This document shows positions 1 through 7,555 of a stretch of DNA of 10,792 bases, piece after piece (the first letter of the stretch is position 1; each line of letters opens with the position of its first letter). The DNA is from Candidatus Parvarchaeota archaeon (GTDB lineage Archaea; Nanobdellota; Nanobdellia; Parvarchaeales; Parvarchaeaceae): assembly GCA_023380435.1 (NCBI GenBank), contig JAMCRB010000009.1, forward strand, positions 1 through 10,792, given 5' to 3'. The notes beneath the pieces are model-generated. The model searched no databases, was not told where the DNA came from, and saw nothing but the letters and a program-made list of their open reading frames with translations. The translations under genes were made by a program, and so were the position numbers.

Positions 1-2195
1 AGTAATATTCCCATCCCGACTATAAAACCGACTTCTGATATTATCGGGACTCCGCTTCCTATCAGGGAGAAAAACACCATCGAGAATATTGCGCCTATGC
101 TAATCACTATCGGGCCGCTTTTAGCAAGGCCGAGTTTTATCGATTCTGTGTTGCCAAGTCCCCTTCTTGCGCCTTCTCTTATTCTCATCACGAGGAATAT
201 GTCATAATCCACGCCTACGCCCATCATGTTGGTTATAAGAAACACCTGCGCTATTATTATGAACGGCAGCGAAAACAGAGAGGAGAACACCAGTATAGTA
301 AGTGCATTCGCAGTCATTATCACCGAAATCAGGAGTATAACAAGCCTTAGCGGAGTATAAACTGAGAAAAGTATTATCATAAGGAATATGAATATCGCTA
401 TTCCAAGCGCTATGAGCAGCGTCGGGACGGTAGACTGCGTAGAATCCAGAGCGCTCCCAAGATAAGCCTGCGTGCCGCTTATATTATACGTTATTTTAGC
501 GCTTGAAAGATATGTGTTTATACTGTTGTAAGCGTACAATGCAGGCTTTGAAAAAGCTACGCTATTCATGTAAACGGAAAGCGAATAGTTCCCGGGCGAA
601 CCGGAAAGAAGGACCGAATGCACGTCAGAAACCGCTGATATGTTTGCCTTTATCTGCTGTATGTTGGCGGTCCCATTCGATATAAATATACTCAATGGAT
701 CTATTGGATCATACCCGAAATTGTTAGTTGCAACGTAAAAAGCCTGTTTTGCCTGAGAATTCGGCAGCAGGCCGAGAAAATTAAAGCCGGGCGGCAGTGC
801 CATGAAGATATAAGTGCTTATCACTGCCACAATCACGAAAAACGCCACGATCTTTTTCCGATGCCTGAAATCGAAATTTGCAAGCCTATAAAACAAATTT
901 TCAGTGTGTCTATGATACTTTTTATCGGGGTATAAGAGCTTGTCTCCGAACATGAACATTAGGGACGGTAGCAGCGTTATCGCCGACAAAAGGACGATGA
1001 AAACCCCTATAGAATTCAGGCTTCCGGAAGAGCCTATAAATGCAAGGTTGAAAGCAGACAGCACCGCATAAGCGACTATTATCGTCGTCCCGCTCACAAG
1101 GATTGCAGCGCCGGCCCCATTTATCGTCCTGCTTATGGTCTTTTTATTGTCCTTGTTGTGCTCTTGTTTGTACCTGTACAGCATGTATACAAGATAGTCG
1201 GTCGAGACCCCTAGCATTAATATCGATGTAAGAGCCGGGTCGAAAAAAGATATTGTGGCGTTCAAGATAAAATGGAAGACCAGGTAGAAAACGGCATAAG
1301 CTATTGTTACGTCTATTCCGAATATTACCAGCGGTATGAAAGCTGCAATCGGCGACCTAAATATAAAACCAGTCGCTATTATAACCGCAATTATACCTAT
1401 TATTATCGCAAGAAGAGTGCCTATGTTTGTCTCATTCTTTATGTTCTGCGTAAGGCCCGCAGAGCCTGTGACGTATGAGGTAGCGTTTTCCCTGGCTGAA
1501 ATGTTTGATACGTAAGCTGAAACGTACGAATAATTTGCGTAGTTCACAGTAAACAACGTCGTGTTTTGTGACGGATTAACCAGCGCAGACAGAGCGTCCT
1601 GGTGAGGAATAACAGGGTAAGAGCTGAAATTTTCGCTGTAAAGAACGCTTTGTGGCGTTTCATTTTTTACTCCGGTTATCGCTCCCGCTACGAAACTTTC
1701 GAGACCCGGGCCGGGCTGCAGGCTGGTTGAGTTCTCTATGGCCTTTGTAATTCCGATTGATATGGAATCTATTATACTCGCGTTCAGAGCGCTGCTGACG
1801 GTGCTGGGAGTCACATTATATTTTTGATACTCCGCATAAAGCAGAGGTATGCCTTCCGCTCTTATTTGATAGTATGTGGCATTCAGAACATCGTATTCCA
1901 GGCTGTATATAGAAGTCACATTCTGGCTACCGAACTTGCCCGAGATGTTTAGGAGAAGGTACTTTACCTGGGGAGAGTAGACGTTTTTCGCGACTGTAAC
2001 ACCCAGCTGGATGTTTTGTCCCTTGGCAGCTGAGCTGGAATTTGATGACGGGCTTCCTGTGATGTTATATGAGACGATGCTGAACAGGTGGATAGCAACT
2101 GGTATTGATATTATGAAGATTACCAGCCATATCCCAACGATCAGTCTATGTTTTCTCTCTATAAAGCTTTCAAAGGCATTGAATCCTACTTTCAT
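1..2195 (-). CDS. MMPL/RND-family membrane transporter, 3' end cut by window edge
   Basis: An unbroken minus-strand frame of 731 codons starts at the ATG at 2195-2193 and leaves the window without a stop. It has the two-half layout of MMPL/RND exporters. TM1 is at about residues 17-38, followed by a large outer loop (40-257), a bundle of helices (about 259-415), a second initial TM (about 448-466), a second outer loop (467-590) and a second bundle (from about 591). Both halves carry the family's TM4/TM10 signature: GVSTDY at 329-334 with D333, and GVDYDIFLVMRIRE at 661-674 with D663 and Y664. The Asp-Tyr pair normally forms the proton relay. Such proteins export lipids or other hydrophobic compounds; the substrate here is unknown. 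The start is 26 bases after the S8e stop, with no clear promoter of its own, so co-transcription with S8e is likely. The outer loop is very rich in N-x-S/T sequons. The missing part is probably the last two helices and a tail. Confidence 0.93.
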   Translation of the reverse strand, partial: MKVGFNAFESFIERKHRLIVGIWLVIFIISIPVAIHLFSIVSYNITGSPSSNSSSAAKGQNIQLGVTVAKNVYSPQVKYLLLNISGKFGSQNVTSIYSLEYDVLNATYYQIRAEGIPLLYAEYQKYNVTPSTVSSALNASIIDSISIGITKAIENSTSLQPGPGLESFVAGAITGVKNETPQSVLYSENFSSYPVIPHQDALSALVNPSQNTTLFTVNYANYSYVSAYVSNISARENATSYVTGSAGLTQNIKNETNIGTLLAIIIGIIAVIIATGFIFRSPIAAFIPLVIFGIDVTIAYAVFYLVFHFILNATISFFDPALTSILMLGVSTDYLVYMLYRYKQEHNKDNKKTISRTINGAGAAILVSGTTIIVAYAVLSAFNLAFIGSSGSLNSIGVFIVLLSAITLLPSLMFMFGDKLLYPDKKYHRHTENLFYRLANFDFRHRKKIVAFFVIVAVISTYIFMALPPGFNFLGLLPNSQAKQAFYVATNNFGYDPIDPLSIFISNGTANIQQIKANISAVSDVHSVLLSGSPGNYSLSVYMNSVAFSKPALYAYNSINTYLSSAKITYNISGTQAYLGSALDSTQSTVPTLLIALGIAIFIFLMIILFSVYTPLRLVILLISVIMTANALTILVFSSLFSLPFIIIAQVFLITNMMGVGVDYDIFLVMRIREGARRGLGNTESIKLGLAKSGPIVISIGAIFSMVFFSLIGSGVPIISEVGFIVGMGIL

Positions 2196-2221
2196 ATCGA
2201 ATTATGACCAGCTACGGCTAT

Positions 2222-2599
2222 TTATTGCTTTAAGAGTGTGACTTGCCCGGATTTTCCAGGCCTGTTGATTACTATGCCGTTGCCTTCTGATGTTTCTACT
2301 ACGCAGCCCTTTGTTATTATGTTTCTTCTAGCGTAGGCCCGGTTTGCTTTGTTCTCTTTAACGCTTATCAGTTTGACTTTTGAGAATTTTTTCGTTTTTG
2401 GGTCCAACATGTTCCCTTCCATTACCCTCAAAAGAAGAGTCCTTCTAGAACCGCCAAGTCCGCGATAGACTTTGCTCTTTTTCTCGCCTATCTGTATCGG
2501 CACTGAGATTCCAATTGACTCACTTTTTCTCTTGGTCCTTCGTACGCCTTTTATGCCGCCCCCTTGTTTTCTCAGCGACGGTGCAGTGGTTTTAGACAT
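2222..2599 (-). CDS. rps8e: Small ribosomal subunit protein eS8 (S8e)
   Basis: This 125-residue protein has the size and pattern of archaeal S8e, a component of the 30S subunit. The basic N-terminus (RKQGGG at 10-15, then VRRTKRK at 19-25) corresponds to the usual RK..GGR..RARKKR stretch. The central LDPKTKK (65-71) and the diagnostic RRNIITKG (91-98), followed by VETSEG and RPGKSG, match the family core of RNIITKG-(A/C)-xxET and RPGQDG. The ATG at 2599 is fixed by a TATA box 25-32 bases upstream, which implies a leaderless transcript. It stands alone as a ribosomal gene here. An MMPL transporter follows 26 bases downstream on the same strand. Confidence 0.95.
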   Translation of the reverse strand: MSKTTAPSLRKQGGGIKGVRRTKRKSESIGISVPIQIGEKKSKVYRGLGGSRRTLLLRVMEGNMLDPKTKKFSKVKLISVKENKANRAYARRNIITKGCVVETSEGNGIVINRPGKSGQVTLLKQ

Positions 2600-2640
2600 A
2601 TTGCTTATTTATTGTAAGACAGGTATATAAATCTTTCAGG
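2600..2640 (-). promoter_or_regulatory. Leaderless archaeal promoter of S8e
   Basis: Read on the minus strand, TTTATATA (2631-2624) lies 25-32 bases before the S8e ATG and is preceded by a purine-rich GAAAGA that could serve as the BRE. The spacing puts the start of transcription close to the ATG itself. No Shine-Dalgarno sequence is visible before the ATG. Confidence 0.7.
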
Positions 2641-2670
2641 CGTGAGGATATGCTGCAACTGCGTATAGTT

Positions 2671-3531
2671 CTATCCGTTTACAAGATCAAACAGCGTTTC
2701 CAGCTGCGCTTTTTTCATCTCTATGGAGGCCTTTAGAGTCTTATACTGCTCCTCGCTTATCTTTCCGGCGACGAAATTTCTCTCCAAGTCCGCGGACTCT
2801 TTCTCTATGTTCTTAAGCTTTGATGTCAGCCCGTTTACTCCCCCGGAACCGATGAAACCGCTGACGCTGCTTGACATCTGTCTCTTGTCAAGCTTGTTGC
2901 TGTATCTTCTTGATACCTCGCTGTAGAGTTCGGTCATGTCGCTTTCCAGTTTGGCGTATGAATCTTTATCCTTAAATTTGCAGTCCCCGGCGATCACTAT
3001 CCTGACGTTTGCCGACTGCTCGGTCGGGTCGTAAACGCCTATTATCTTTGCCCAGACATACATTGGGACCACTTTTTTAATCATGAAAAATATAAGAGCC
3101 AGGACAAAAAGGCCGACTGTGGAATAGGTCAGGAAATTGGACGGCTGGTATGCTATCGCCGTAAAGCTCCCGTATATGTAGCTTCTGTAGTAAGCAAGCA
3201 GTATGAAAAGGGCTATTATGCCAAGTATAAGGCAAGTCTTCCAAAGAAGAGGGTATTTTGAACCTTTTTTGTTGTCTTTCGCGCTTTTTATCAGCACCCT
3301 TATAGGCTTTGCGTTTCCACCCCTAAATGTCTCCTCAAGTTCATTGTCCTCGAATTTTGACATCTCGTTAAGGAGTATCTTATAATCAAAATCAGACAGC
3401 GATTCAGACATCTGGTTTCTGAGTTCCTGCGGGTCATTGCTTTTTATGTAGATATCGTAGAATACATGCCTTTTCTCAAGCACGTCAGTTTCAAATTCCT
3501 TCTCGTAGTTTTTTATCGTGAATCCGAACAT
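2671..3531 (-). CDS. Two-span membrane protein with SHOCT-like C-terminal segment, function unknown
   Basis: The protein has 286 residues from the ATG at 3531. Residues 1-93 are polar and charged, with no family I recognise. Two hydrophobic spans follow (about 95-115 and 133-151), separated by a short loop, then a soluble C-terminal region. Residues 171-185 look like a beta strand (VRIVIAGDC) and 190-218 are helical and charged. A Gly/Ser-rich linker lies at 219-235. The last 50 residues form a charged helix pair with GKISEEQYKTLK at 256-267, which resembles the SHOCT (short C-terminal) motif found at the ends of many prokaryotic membrane proteins and thought to mediate oligomer contacts. A GTG at 3546 in the same frame could add five residues. 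I reject it because the TATA box would then be only 7-14 bases from the start. Its promoter is back to back with that of nuoJ. No function can be assigned. Confidence 0.85.
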   Translation of the reverse strand: MFGFTIKNYEKEFETDVLEKRHVFYDIYIKSNDPQELRNQMSESLSDFDYKILLNEMSKFEDNELEETFRGGNAKPIRVLIKSAKDNKKGSKYPLLWKTCLILGIIALFILLAYYRSYIYGSFTAIAYQPSNFLTYSTVGLFVLALIFFMIKKVVPMYVWAKIIGVYDPTEQSANVRIVIAGDCKFKDKDSYAKLESDMTELYSEVSRRYSNKLDKRQMSSSVSGFIGSGGVNGLTSKLKNIEKESADLERNFVAGKISEEQYKTLKASIEMKKAQLETLFDLVNG

Positions 3532-3563
3532 ATTAATTACTATCACTTGGCAAATAAATATGT
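3532..3563 (-). promoter_or_regulatory. Leaderless promoter of the SHOCT-like membrane protein
   Basis: Read on the minus strand, TATTTATT (3560-3553) lies 22-29 bases before the ATG at 3531, again a leaderless spacing. This decides the start codon between ATG 3531 and GTG 3546. The AT-rich stretch continues upstream (ATATAACA), so the exact box may shift by a few bases. Confidence 0.55.
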
Positions 3564-3593
3564 TATATGGCTCTATATCGCCCCGGAATCAGC

Positions 3594-3631
3594 GGAAAAA
3601 GTATATAATGTATTTGCTGCTGAGTTATAAT
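3594..3631 (+). promoter_or_regulatory. Leaderless promoter of the nuoJKLMN operon
   Basis: A BRE-like GGAAAAA (3594-3600) directly precedes TATATAAT (3602-3609), which lies 23-30 bases before the ATG at 3632. The spacing predicts transcription starting at or next to that ATG. It also argues against in-frame ATGs further upstream (3518, 3560, 3608), since the last one overlaps the TATA box. Confidence 0.72.
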
Positions 3632-4102
3632 ATGGACATAGCGACTTACGGTTTTTTGGGGATATCTATAATCCTCATAGTTTTAGCGCTGTTGGTCACG
3701 ACGAGCAAAAAACTAGTCCACTCAATAATATTCCTATTCGGCTTCATAATAATGATGGCTGCGATGTTCATATACCTGGATGCGGTATTTTTGGGCATAG
3801 CAGAGCTTATAATATATAATGGAGGCATCGTCCTGCTTCTTGCGATAGGCATAAGCCTGATGCCGGACGGGAATATCGACTCTAAGAATATAAAATATCT
3901 TGTCATGATACCGATTGCCGTGACGGCGGTTCTGCTGTTTCTTGCAATGGTGCACGCCCCTGGTGCCTTAACAAGTCCATTCGCGTTGTCCGGGTTTGGG
4001 GTCTACCTTTTCCAAAACTACGGTATTCTGCTGATAATACTCGGGATAACCGGCGTAACGGCTTTACTGTCAACAATATATATACTTGGGGTAGATAACT
4101 GA
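3632..4102 (+). CDS. nuoJ: Complex I membrane subunit J (NuoJ/FpoJ/ND6-like)
   Basis: This 156-residue protein has five predicted membrane spans (about 6-23, 28-48, 53-76, 88-107, 129-151), the usual layout of NuoJ. The family core is at 54-77: LGIAELIIYNGG then a hydrophobic run. It corresponds to the TM3 segment with the conserved tyrosine (Y62 here) and Gly-rich turn whose pi-bulge helps couple quinone chemistry to proton pumping. E58 stands where many bacterial homologues have glutamine. The reading frame can be extended upstream by 38 codons, but the promoter position supports the start at 3632. Its TGA overlaps the nuoK ATG by one base (TGATG). It is the first gene of the J-K-L-M-N operon. 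Confidence 0.92.
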   Translation: MDIATYGFLGISIILIVLALLVTTSKKLVHSIIFLFGFIIMMAAMFIYLDAVFLGIAELIIYNGGIVLLLAIGISLMPDGNIDSKNIKYLVMIPIAVTAVLLFLAMVHAPGALTSPFALSGFGVYLFQNYGILLIILGITGVTALLSTIYILGVDN

Positions 4103-4404
4103 TGGTAGCTTTAGAGGATGTTTTGTTCCTGTCGATTTCGCTTTTTGCTATAGGCATATACGGCATAATATCAAAGAGGAACGGCTTGGGAATCCTCGTG
4201 TCTGCGGAGATAATAATAAACGCCTCGCTTCTAAATTTTGTGGCGGCGTCCTCCTCATTTCTCTCGTTTTCGGGGGTAAGCTACGCTCTTCTGGTTTTAG
4301 TAATGGCCGTCCTCGAGGCAGTCGCATTCATGGGCCTGCTCATAGCGTACTATAGGAAAACCGGCTCGGTTTCGCTATCAAAGCTCAGGAATTACAGGGG
4401 ATGA
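4102..4404 (+). CDS. nuoK: Complex I membrane subunit K (NuoK/ND4L-like)
   Basis: The protein is 100 residues long, as in bacterial NuoK, with three spans (about 5-23, 29-49, 59-84). The conserved ISKRNGLGILVSAEIIINA stretch (22-41) places the proton-channel glutamate at E36. The second glutamate is E72 in VLEAVAF. Both numbers match the two essential glutamates of Escherichia coli NuoK, so the subunit looks functional. Its start overlaps the nuoJ stop by one base and its end overlaps the nuoL start as ATGA, which indicates translational coupling. Confidence 0.95.
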   Translation: MVALEDVLFLSISLFAIGIYGIISKRNGLGILVSAEIIINASLLNFVAASSSFLSFSGVSYALLVLVMAVLEAVAFMGLLIAYYRKTGSVSLSKLRNYRG

Positions 4405-6149
4405 ATATGATATACTTTATCTTGATACCGATGCTTCTGGCCGCGCTCGCAGCGGTGTTGCTGCCGGAAAGGCGGGCTTTCCATGCGGCAGTCATAGGGT
4501 CCGCGGTTTCTCTCGGCCTGTCTCTGTTCTTTCTGTTTGATTATTTCAACAAGCCGTTTTTGGAGTCAGTAAACTGGTTCGTCTCTGGCGGTTTTACTTT
4601 TTCTATCTCTTTTTCTGCGTCTAATCTGACTCTATTCATGGCATCGCTGGTGTCATTCATATCCCTGCTTGTACTGGTCTTCTCGAACTTCTACATGAAA
4701 AAGGAGCCTCAGCGCAGGTATTACGCAGAAATGTCATTATTCGTATTTTCGATGCTCGGGTTAGTGATGTCTAACAGTCTTCTTTTATTTTACGTCTTCT
4801 GGGAATTAATCGGAGTGATGTCCTACCTGCTCATAGGCTTCTGGTACCAGAGGGAAGCACCCGCCGCTGCAGGCAAGAAAGCGCTCATTTTTACCAGGAT
4901 AGGAGACCTGTCTTTTTTCGCAGCGGTAATAATCCTATTCTCATCTGCTAAGACCCTGTCCATAACAGGGATATTATCATCGATAGGTTCTTTGAACCAT
5001 GGCGCTTTGATAGCATCAGCATCGCTGCTTTTCATAGCGATAATATCGAAATCTGCGCAGTTTCCCTTCTACACATGGCTCGTGGATGCAATGGAAGGCC
5101 CAACGCCGGTAAGCGCACTTCTGCATTCCGCCACAATGGTCGCAGCGGGAGCTTACCTGCTAGTCCTGATGCTGCCTTTATTTTTATCTGCAGGCTTTGC
5201 TTCTATGATAATAACGTTTGGCTTTGTTACCGCCTTTATAGCCGCGCTCCTGGGGCTCAAGGAAACGCACTTGAAGCGCATACTCGCTTATTCCACGATA
5301 GAGAGCCTTTCATTTATGTTCATAGCCGCCGCGACGGCAAACGCAGGAGGCGCAATCTTCTACCTGTTCACCCATGCAATCTTCAAATCGCTGCTTTTCT
5401 TCATCGCAGGGGCAGGTTTTATCCTCTTCGGCAGCTACGATATATATAAACTCAAATCGAGTGTGAAAAACAGCGGCTGGCTTTATGTTCCGGCGCTGAT
5501 AGGATTTGCGTCAATAGCAGGGCTGCCCCCGTTCATGAGCTTTTTTGCTCATCTGAGCCTGTCGGCCAATTTTACCACGCTGGACAGCGTAGTTTTCGTC
5601 CTGCTGTCGTTTATAACAGCGCTGTTTTCATTTAGGGCTTTTTTCGTCGCATTTAAGAAAAGCGCAGCTCCCCGCCTAAAACGGGAACTCTCAGTCTACG
5701 TGCCCGTTTTACTGCTTTCAGCGATCGCTTTGTTTGGAGGGGTCATCATGTTTTACTTCACCGGAATAATACACACCGTTTATTACGTGGATATATTCTC
5801 CATGGTATCGATGCTAGCCGCATTCGCTGGAGCATACACGGCGTTCGAGCTGTTCCTAAACCGCAGACTTTTGAGACAGGTCTCTGCGGCAAAGAACGCT
5901 GCTATAAAACTTTCAGAGCGCAGTTTTGATTCTATCATCACGGCATTCGGCATTGCATTCGTCTCCTTCGCAGATATTGTCGGGAGACTGGATGAAAAGT
6001 TCATATCCCTATTCTCGTGGATAAGCAATTATTTCATGTCGCTCGGCCTTGCTTCCAAGGAGATTCAAAATGGCGACAGCTCAACTTACATCGCAGCCAT
6101 ATTCCTCGGCCTTGTGATAGTAATAATCATAGCGGTGATGTTCGTATGA
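4401..6149 (+). CDS. nuoL: Complex I antiporter-like subunit L (NuoL/ND5-like)
   Basis: This 582-residue, highly hydrophobic protein is the distal proton-pumping subunit. Key residues visible are TM5 E135 in FWELIG, D169 in FTRIGD, TM7 K217 in SKSAQFPFYTWL, TM8 H242 in LLHSATMVAAG, and K329 in THAIFKSLLFF. After about 14 spans, residues 488-555 are amphipathic and lead to a last span (563-581). This matches the lateral helix and anchor that separate NuoL from NuoM and NuoN. It is somewhat shorter than the 613-residue Escherichia coli protein. The TM12 segment after AGLPPF is unusual: FFAHLSL (381-387) replaces the familiar FFSKDEI, so H384 stands where the exit lysine is expected. An ATG at 4407 (residue 3) is an alternative start. 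The first ATG gives the ATGA overlap with nuoK. Confidence 0.94.
   Translation: MNMIYFILIPMLLAALAAVLLPERRAFHAAVIGSAVSLGLSLFFLFDYFNKPFLESVNWFVSGGFTFSISFSASNLTLFMASLVSFISLLVLVFSNFYMKKEPQRRYYAEMSLFVFSMLGLVMSNSLLLFYVFWELIGVMSYLLIGFWYQREAPAAAGKKALIFTRIGDLSFFAAVIILFSSAKTLSITGILSSIGSLNHGALIASASLLFIAIISKSAQFPFYTWLVDAMEGPTPVSALLHSATMVAAGAYLLVLMLPLFLSAGFASMIITFGFVTAFIAALLGLKETHLKRILAYSTIESLSFMFIAAATANAGGAIFYLFTHAIFKSLLFFIAGAGFILFGSYDIYKLKSSVKNSGWLYVPALIGFASIAGLPPFMSFFAHLSLSANFTTLDSVVFVLLSFITALFSFRAFFVAFKKSAAPRLKRELSVYVPVLLLSAIALFGGVIMFYFTGIIHTVYYVDIFSMVSMLAAFAGAYTAFELFLNRRLLRQVSAAKNAAIKLSERSFDSIITAFGIAFVSFADIVGRLDEKFISLFSWISNYFMSLGLASKEIQNGDSSTYIAAIFLGLVIVIIIAVMFV
6134..6140 (+). promoter_or_regulatory. 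Shine-Dalgarno-like site before nuoM
   Basis: GGTGATG ends five bases before the ATG at 6146, inside the end of nuoL. It fits the 3' end of archaeal 16S rRNA and supports 6146 over the in-frame upstream start at 6017. It also shows that internal genes of this operon use Shine-Dalgarno pairing while the first genes appear leaderless. Confidence 0.6.
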
Positions 6150-7555
6150 TATACCTCCTCTCTTTTTTGCTTCTTCCGTTCATAGGGATAATCGCGCTCA
6201 TGGTAAACACTTTCCTAAAATGCAGGATGAGAGAGGAGAAGATAGTAGGAGTCGTAATAGCCGGGACCGTCGCCATCTTCTTCGGCGGGTTAGCGCTGGG
6301 CTTTAAGGGAATCTCGATTGATTTAGTAAGTAAAATCGGTTTCTCCTTTTCTCTTGGTATAAACAGCCTTAGCCTGCCTTTTATGCTGATAGCTGTGATT
6401 ATACCCGGGGCACTTTTGTACACCGCATATAAAGAGATAAAAGATAACAAGGCCTTTTTCTACATACTTTACCTTATAACCTACGCTTCTCTGATATCGG
6501 TTTTCATATCATATAACTTCATACTGCTGTTCATATTCTGGGAGGCCGCCGTACTTTCACTGTTCTTCATAATCTCATTCTGGGGCGACAAAGACACTGG
6601 CAGAGCATCTGGTATGAAGTTTCTAGTGTTCACTCAGCTCAGCAGCCTGGCTCTTTTAGCCGTGATTCTTCTTCTTTTCTCGTATACTGGTTCTTTTTCG
6701 CTGTACTCGATCCTGCAGCTCGCATCCAGCATACCTCTTTTGATACAGTACGTAATACTTTTCTTCCTTCTTGTCACCGTTATGATAAAGATGCCACTCT
6801 TCCCTTTGCATGCCTGGATGCCGGATTCTTATCTGTCCGCCCCGACAACCGGAACCGTGCTGCTTTCGAGTCTTTTGTCAAAATTGGGCGTTTATGCGTT
6901 CCTTCTAATAGGGTTTGAGATGATACCTGCGGCCATTCTGCACGCCAGGATAATACTGATAGGCATAGGACTGCTGACTGTATTATACATAGCCGTGGTA
7001 GCAACGTCGCAGCGCAATCTGAAGAAGCTTTTCTCGTATTCGAGCATGATTTACATGGCTATGATATTCATCGGGATATCAAGCTTGACTACGGCAGGCG
7101 CGGATGGAGCAATAGTTCTTACAGTTAGCCATTCGTTTATAATAGCGATGCTGTTTATCCTCACTGGGACACTAAAGAGCAGATCCGGCTCTTATGAAAT
7201 CTCCAGCATGGGCGGATACGGCGCTAAGATGCCGGCGTTATCGGTGTTTTTCGTATTTGCTGTGCTGGCTGTTATGGGCGTGCCGGGGCTGTCAAACTTT
7301 GTGGGAGAATTCCTGGTCTTCTTCGGCGCCTACAGCGTCCTTCCGATAGCGCTAATCGGGTTGATTGGAGTTATAATCTCCACTAACTATTACCTAAGCG
7401 CAATCAAAAATGTCATATTCGGCAGACTGAGCAGAGCCGGTTTAAGAGACATCGGCAAGCTTGAAACGCTGCAGATGCTGCTGCTTTCATCATTTGTAGT
7501 CTTGGTAGGAGTGCTTCCTAACCTGATAATCTCAATGTCGAGAGGTCTTATATGA
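6146..7555 (+). CDS. nuoM: Complex I antiporter-like subunit M (NuoM/ND4-like)
   Basis: This 469-residue antiporter-like subunit is somewhat shorter than Escherichia coli NuoM (509). Conserved pump residues are present: TM5 E133 in FWEAAV, TM7 K215 in IKMPLFPLHAWMPD (214-227), TM8 K246 in LLSKLGVY, H329 in SHSFIIAMLFILTG, and TM12 E388 in SNFVGEFL. The last is the NuoM-type glutamate, where NuoN has lysine. The frame is open 43 codons further upstream to 6017, but that part lies inside nuoL, is polar and unlike the family. The start at 6146 gives the ATGA overlap with nuoL and has a Shine-Dalgarno-like site five bases before it. It overlaps nuoN by four bases. Confidence 0.95.
   Translation: MIYLLSFLLLPFIGIIALMVNTFLKCRMREEKIVGVVIAGTVAIFFGGLALGFKGISIDLVSKIGFSFSLGINSLSLPFMLIAVIIPGALLYTAYKEIKDNKAFFYILYLITYASLISVFISYNFILLFIFWEAAVLSLFFIISFWGDKDTGRASGMKFLVFTQLSSLALLAVILLLFSYTGSFSLYSILQLASSIPLLIQYVILFFLLVTVMIKMPLFPLHAWMPDSYLSAPTTGTVLLSSLLSKLGVYAFLLIGFEMIPAAILHARIILIGIGLLTVLYIAVVATSQRNLKKLFSYSSMIYMAMIFIGISSLTTAGADGAIVLTVSHSFIIAMLFILTGTLKSRSGSYEISSMGGYGAKMPALSVFFVFAVLAVMGVPGLSNFVGEFLVFFGAYSVLPIALIGLIGVIISTNYYLSAIKNVIFGRLSRAGLRDIGKLETLQMLLLSSFVVLVGVLPNLIISMSRGLI
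7541..7546 (+). promoter_or_regulatory. Shine-Dalgarno-like site before nuoN
   Basis: AGAGGT ends five bases before the nuoN ATG at 7552, within the last codons of nuoM. It is a plausible ribosome binding site for a coupled downstream gene. Confidence 0.5.

Noticed and set aside
503..685. Short plus-strand frame antisense to the MMPL transporter
   Set aside because: It lies inside an unbroken 731-codon minus-strand frame with clear MMPL motifs, and its translation has no family features. The same goes for the plus-strand frames at 1272-1478 and 2011-2241.
3518..3631. N-terminal 38-residue extension of NuoJ
   Set aside because: It overlaps the divergent gene and contains the operon's own BRE/TATA, and the added residues are polar and unlike NuoJ.
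3646..4166. Minus-strand frames opposite nuoJ and the start of nuoK
   Set aside because: Their translations show no domain, and the plus-strand frames there are conserved complex I subunits.
5075..5449. 124-codon plus-strand frame inside nuoL
   Set aside because: It is an alternative frame across the conserved TM7-TM10 region of NuoL and is Arg/Cys-rich without any recognisable fold.
6017..6145. 43-residue N-terminal extension of NuoM
   Set aside because: It overlaps nuoL. The ATG at 6146 has an ATGA overlap, a Shine-Dalgarno-like site and a hydrophobic first span as in the family.
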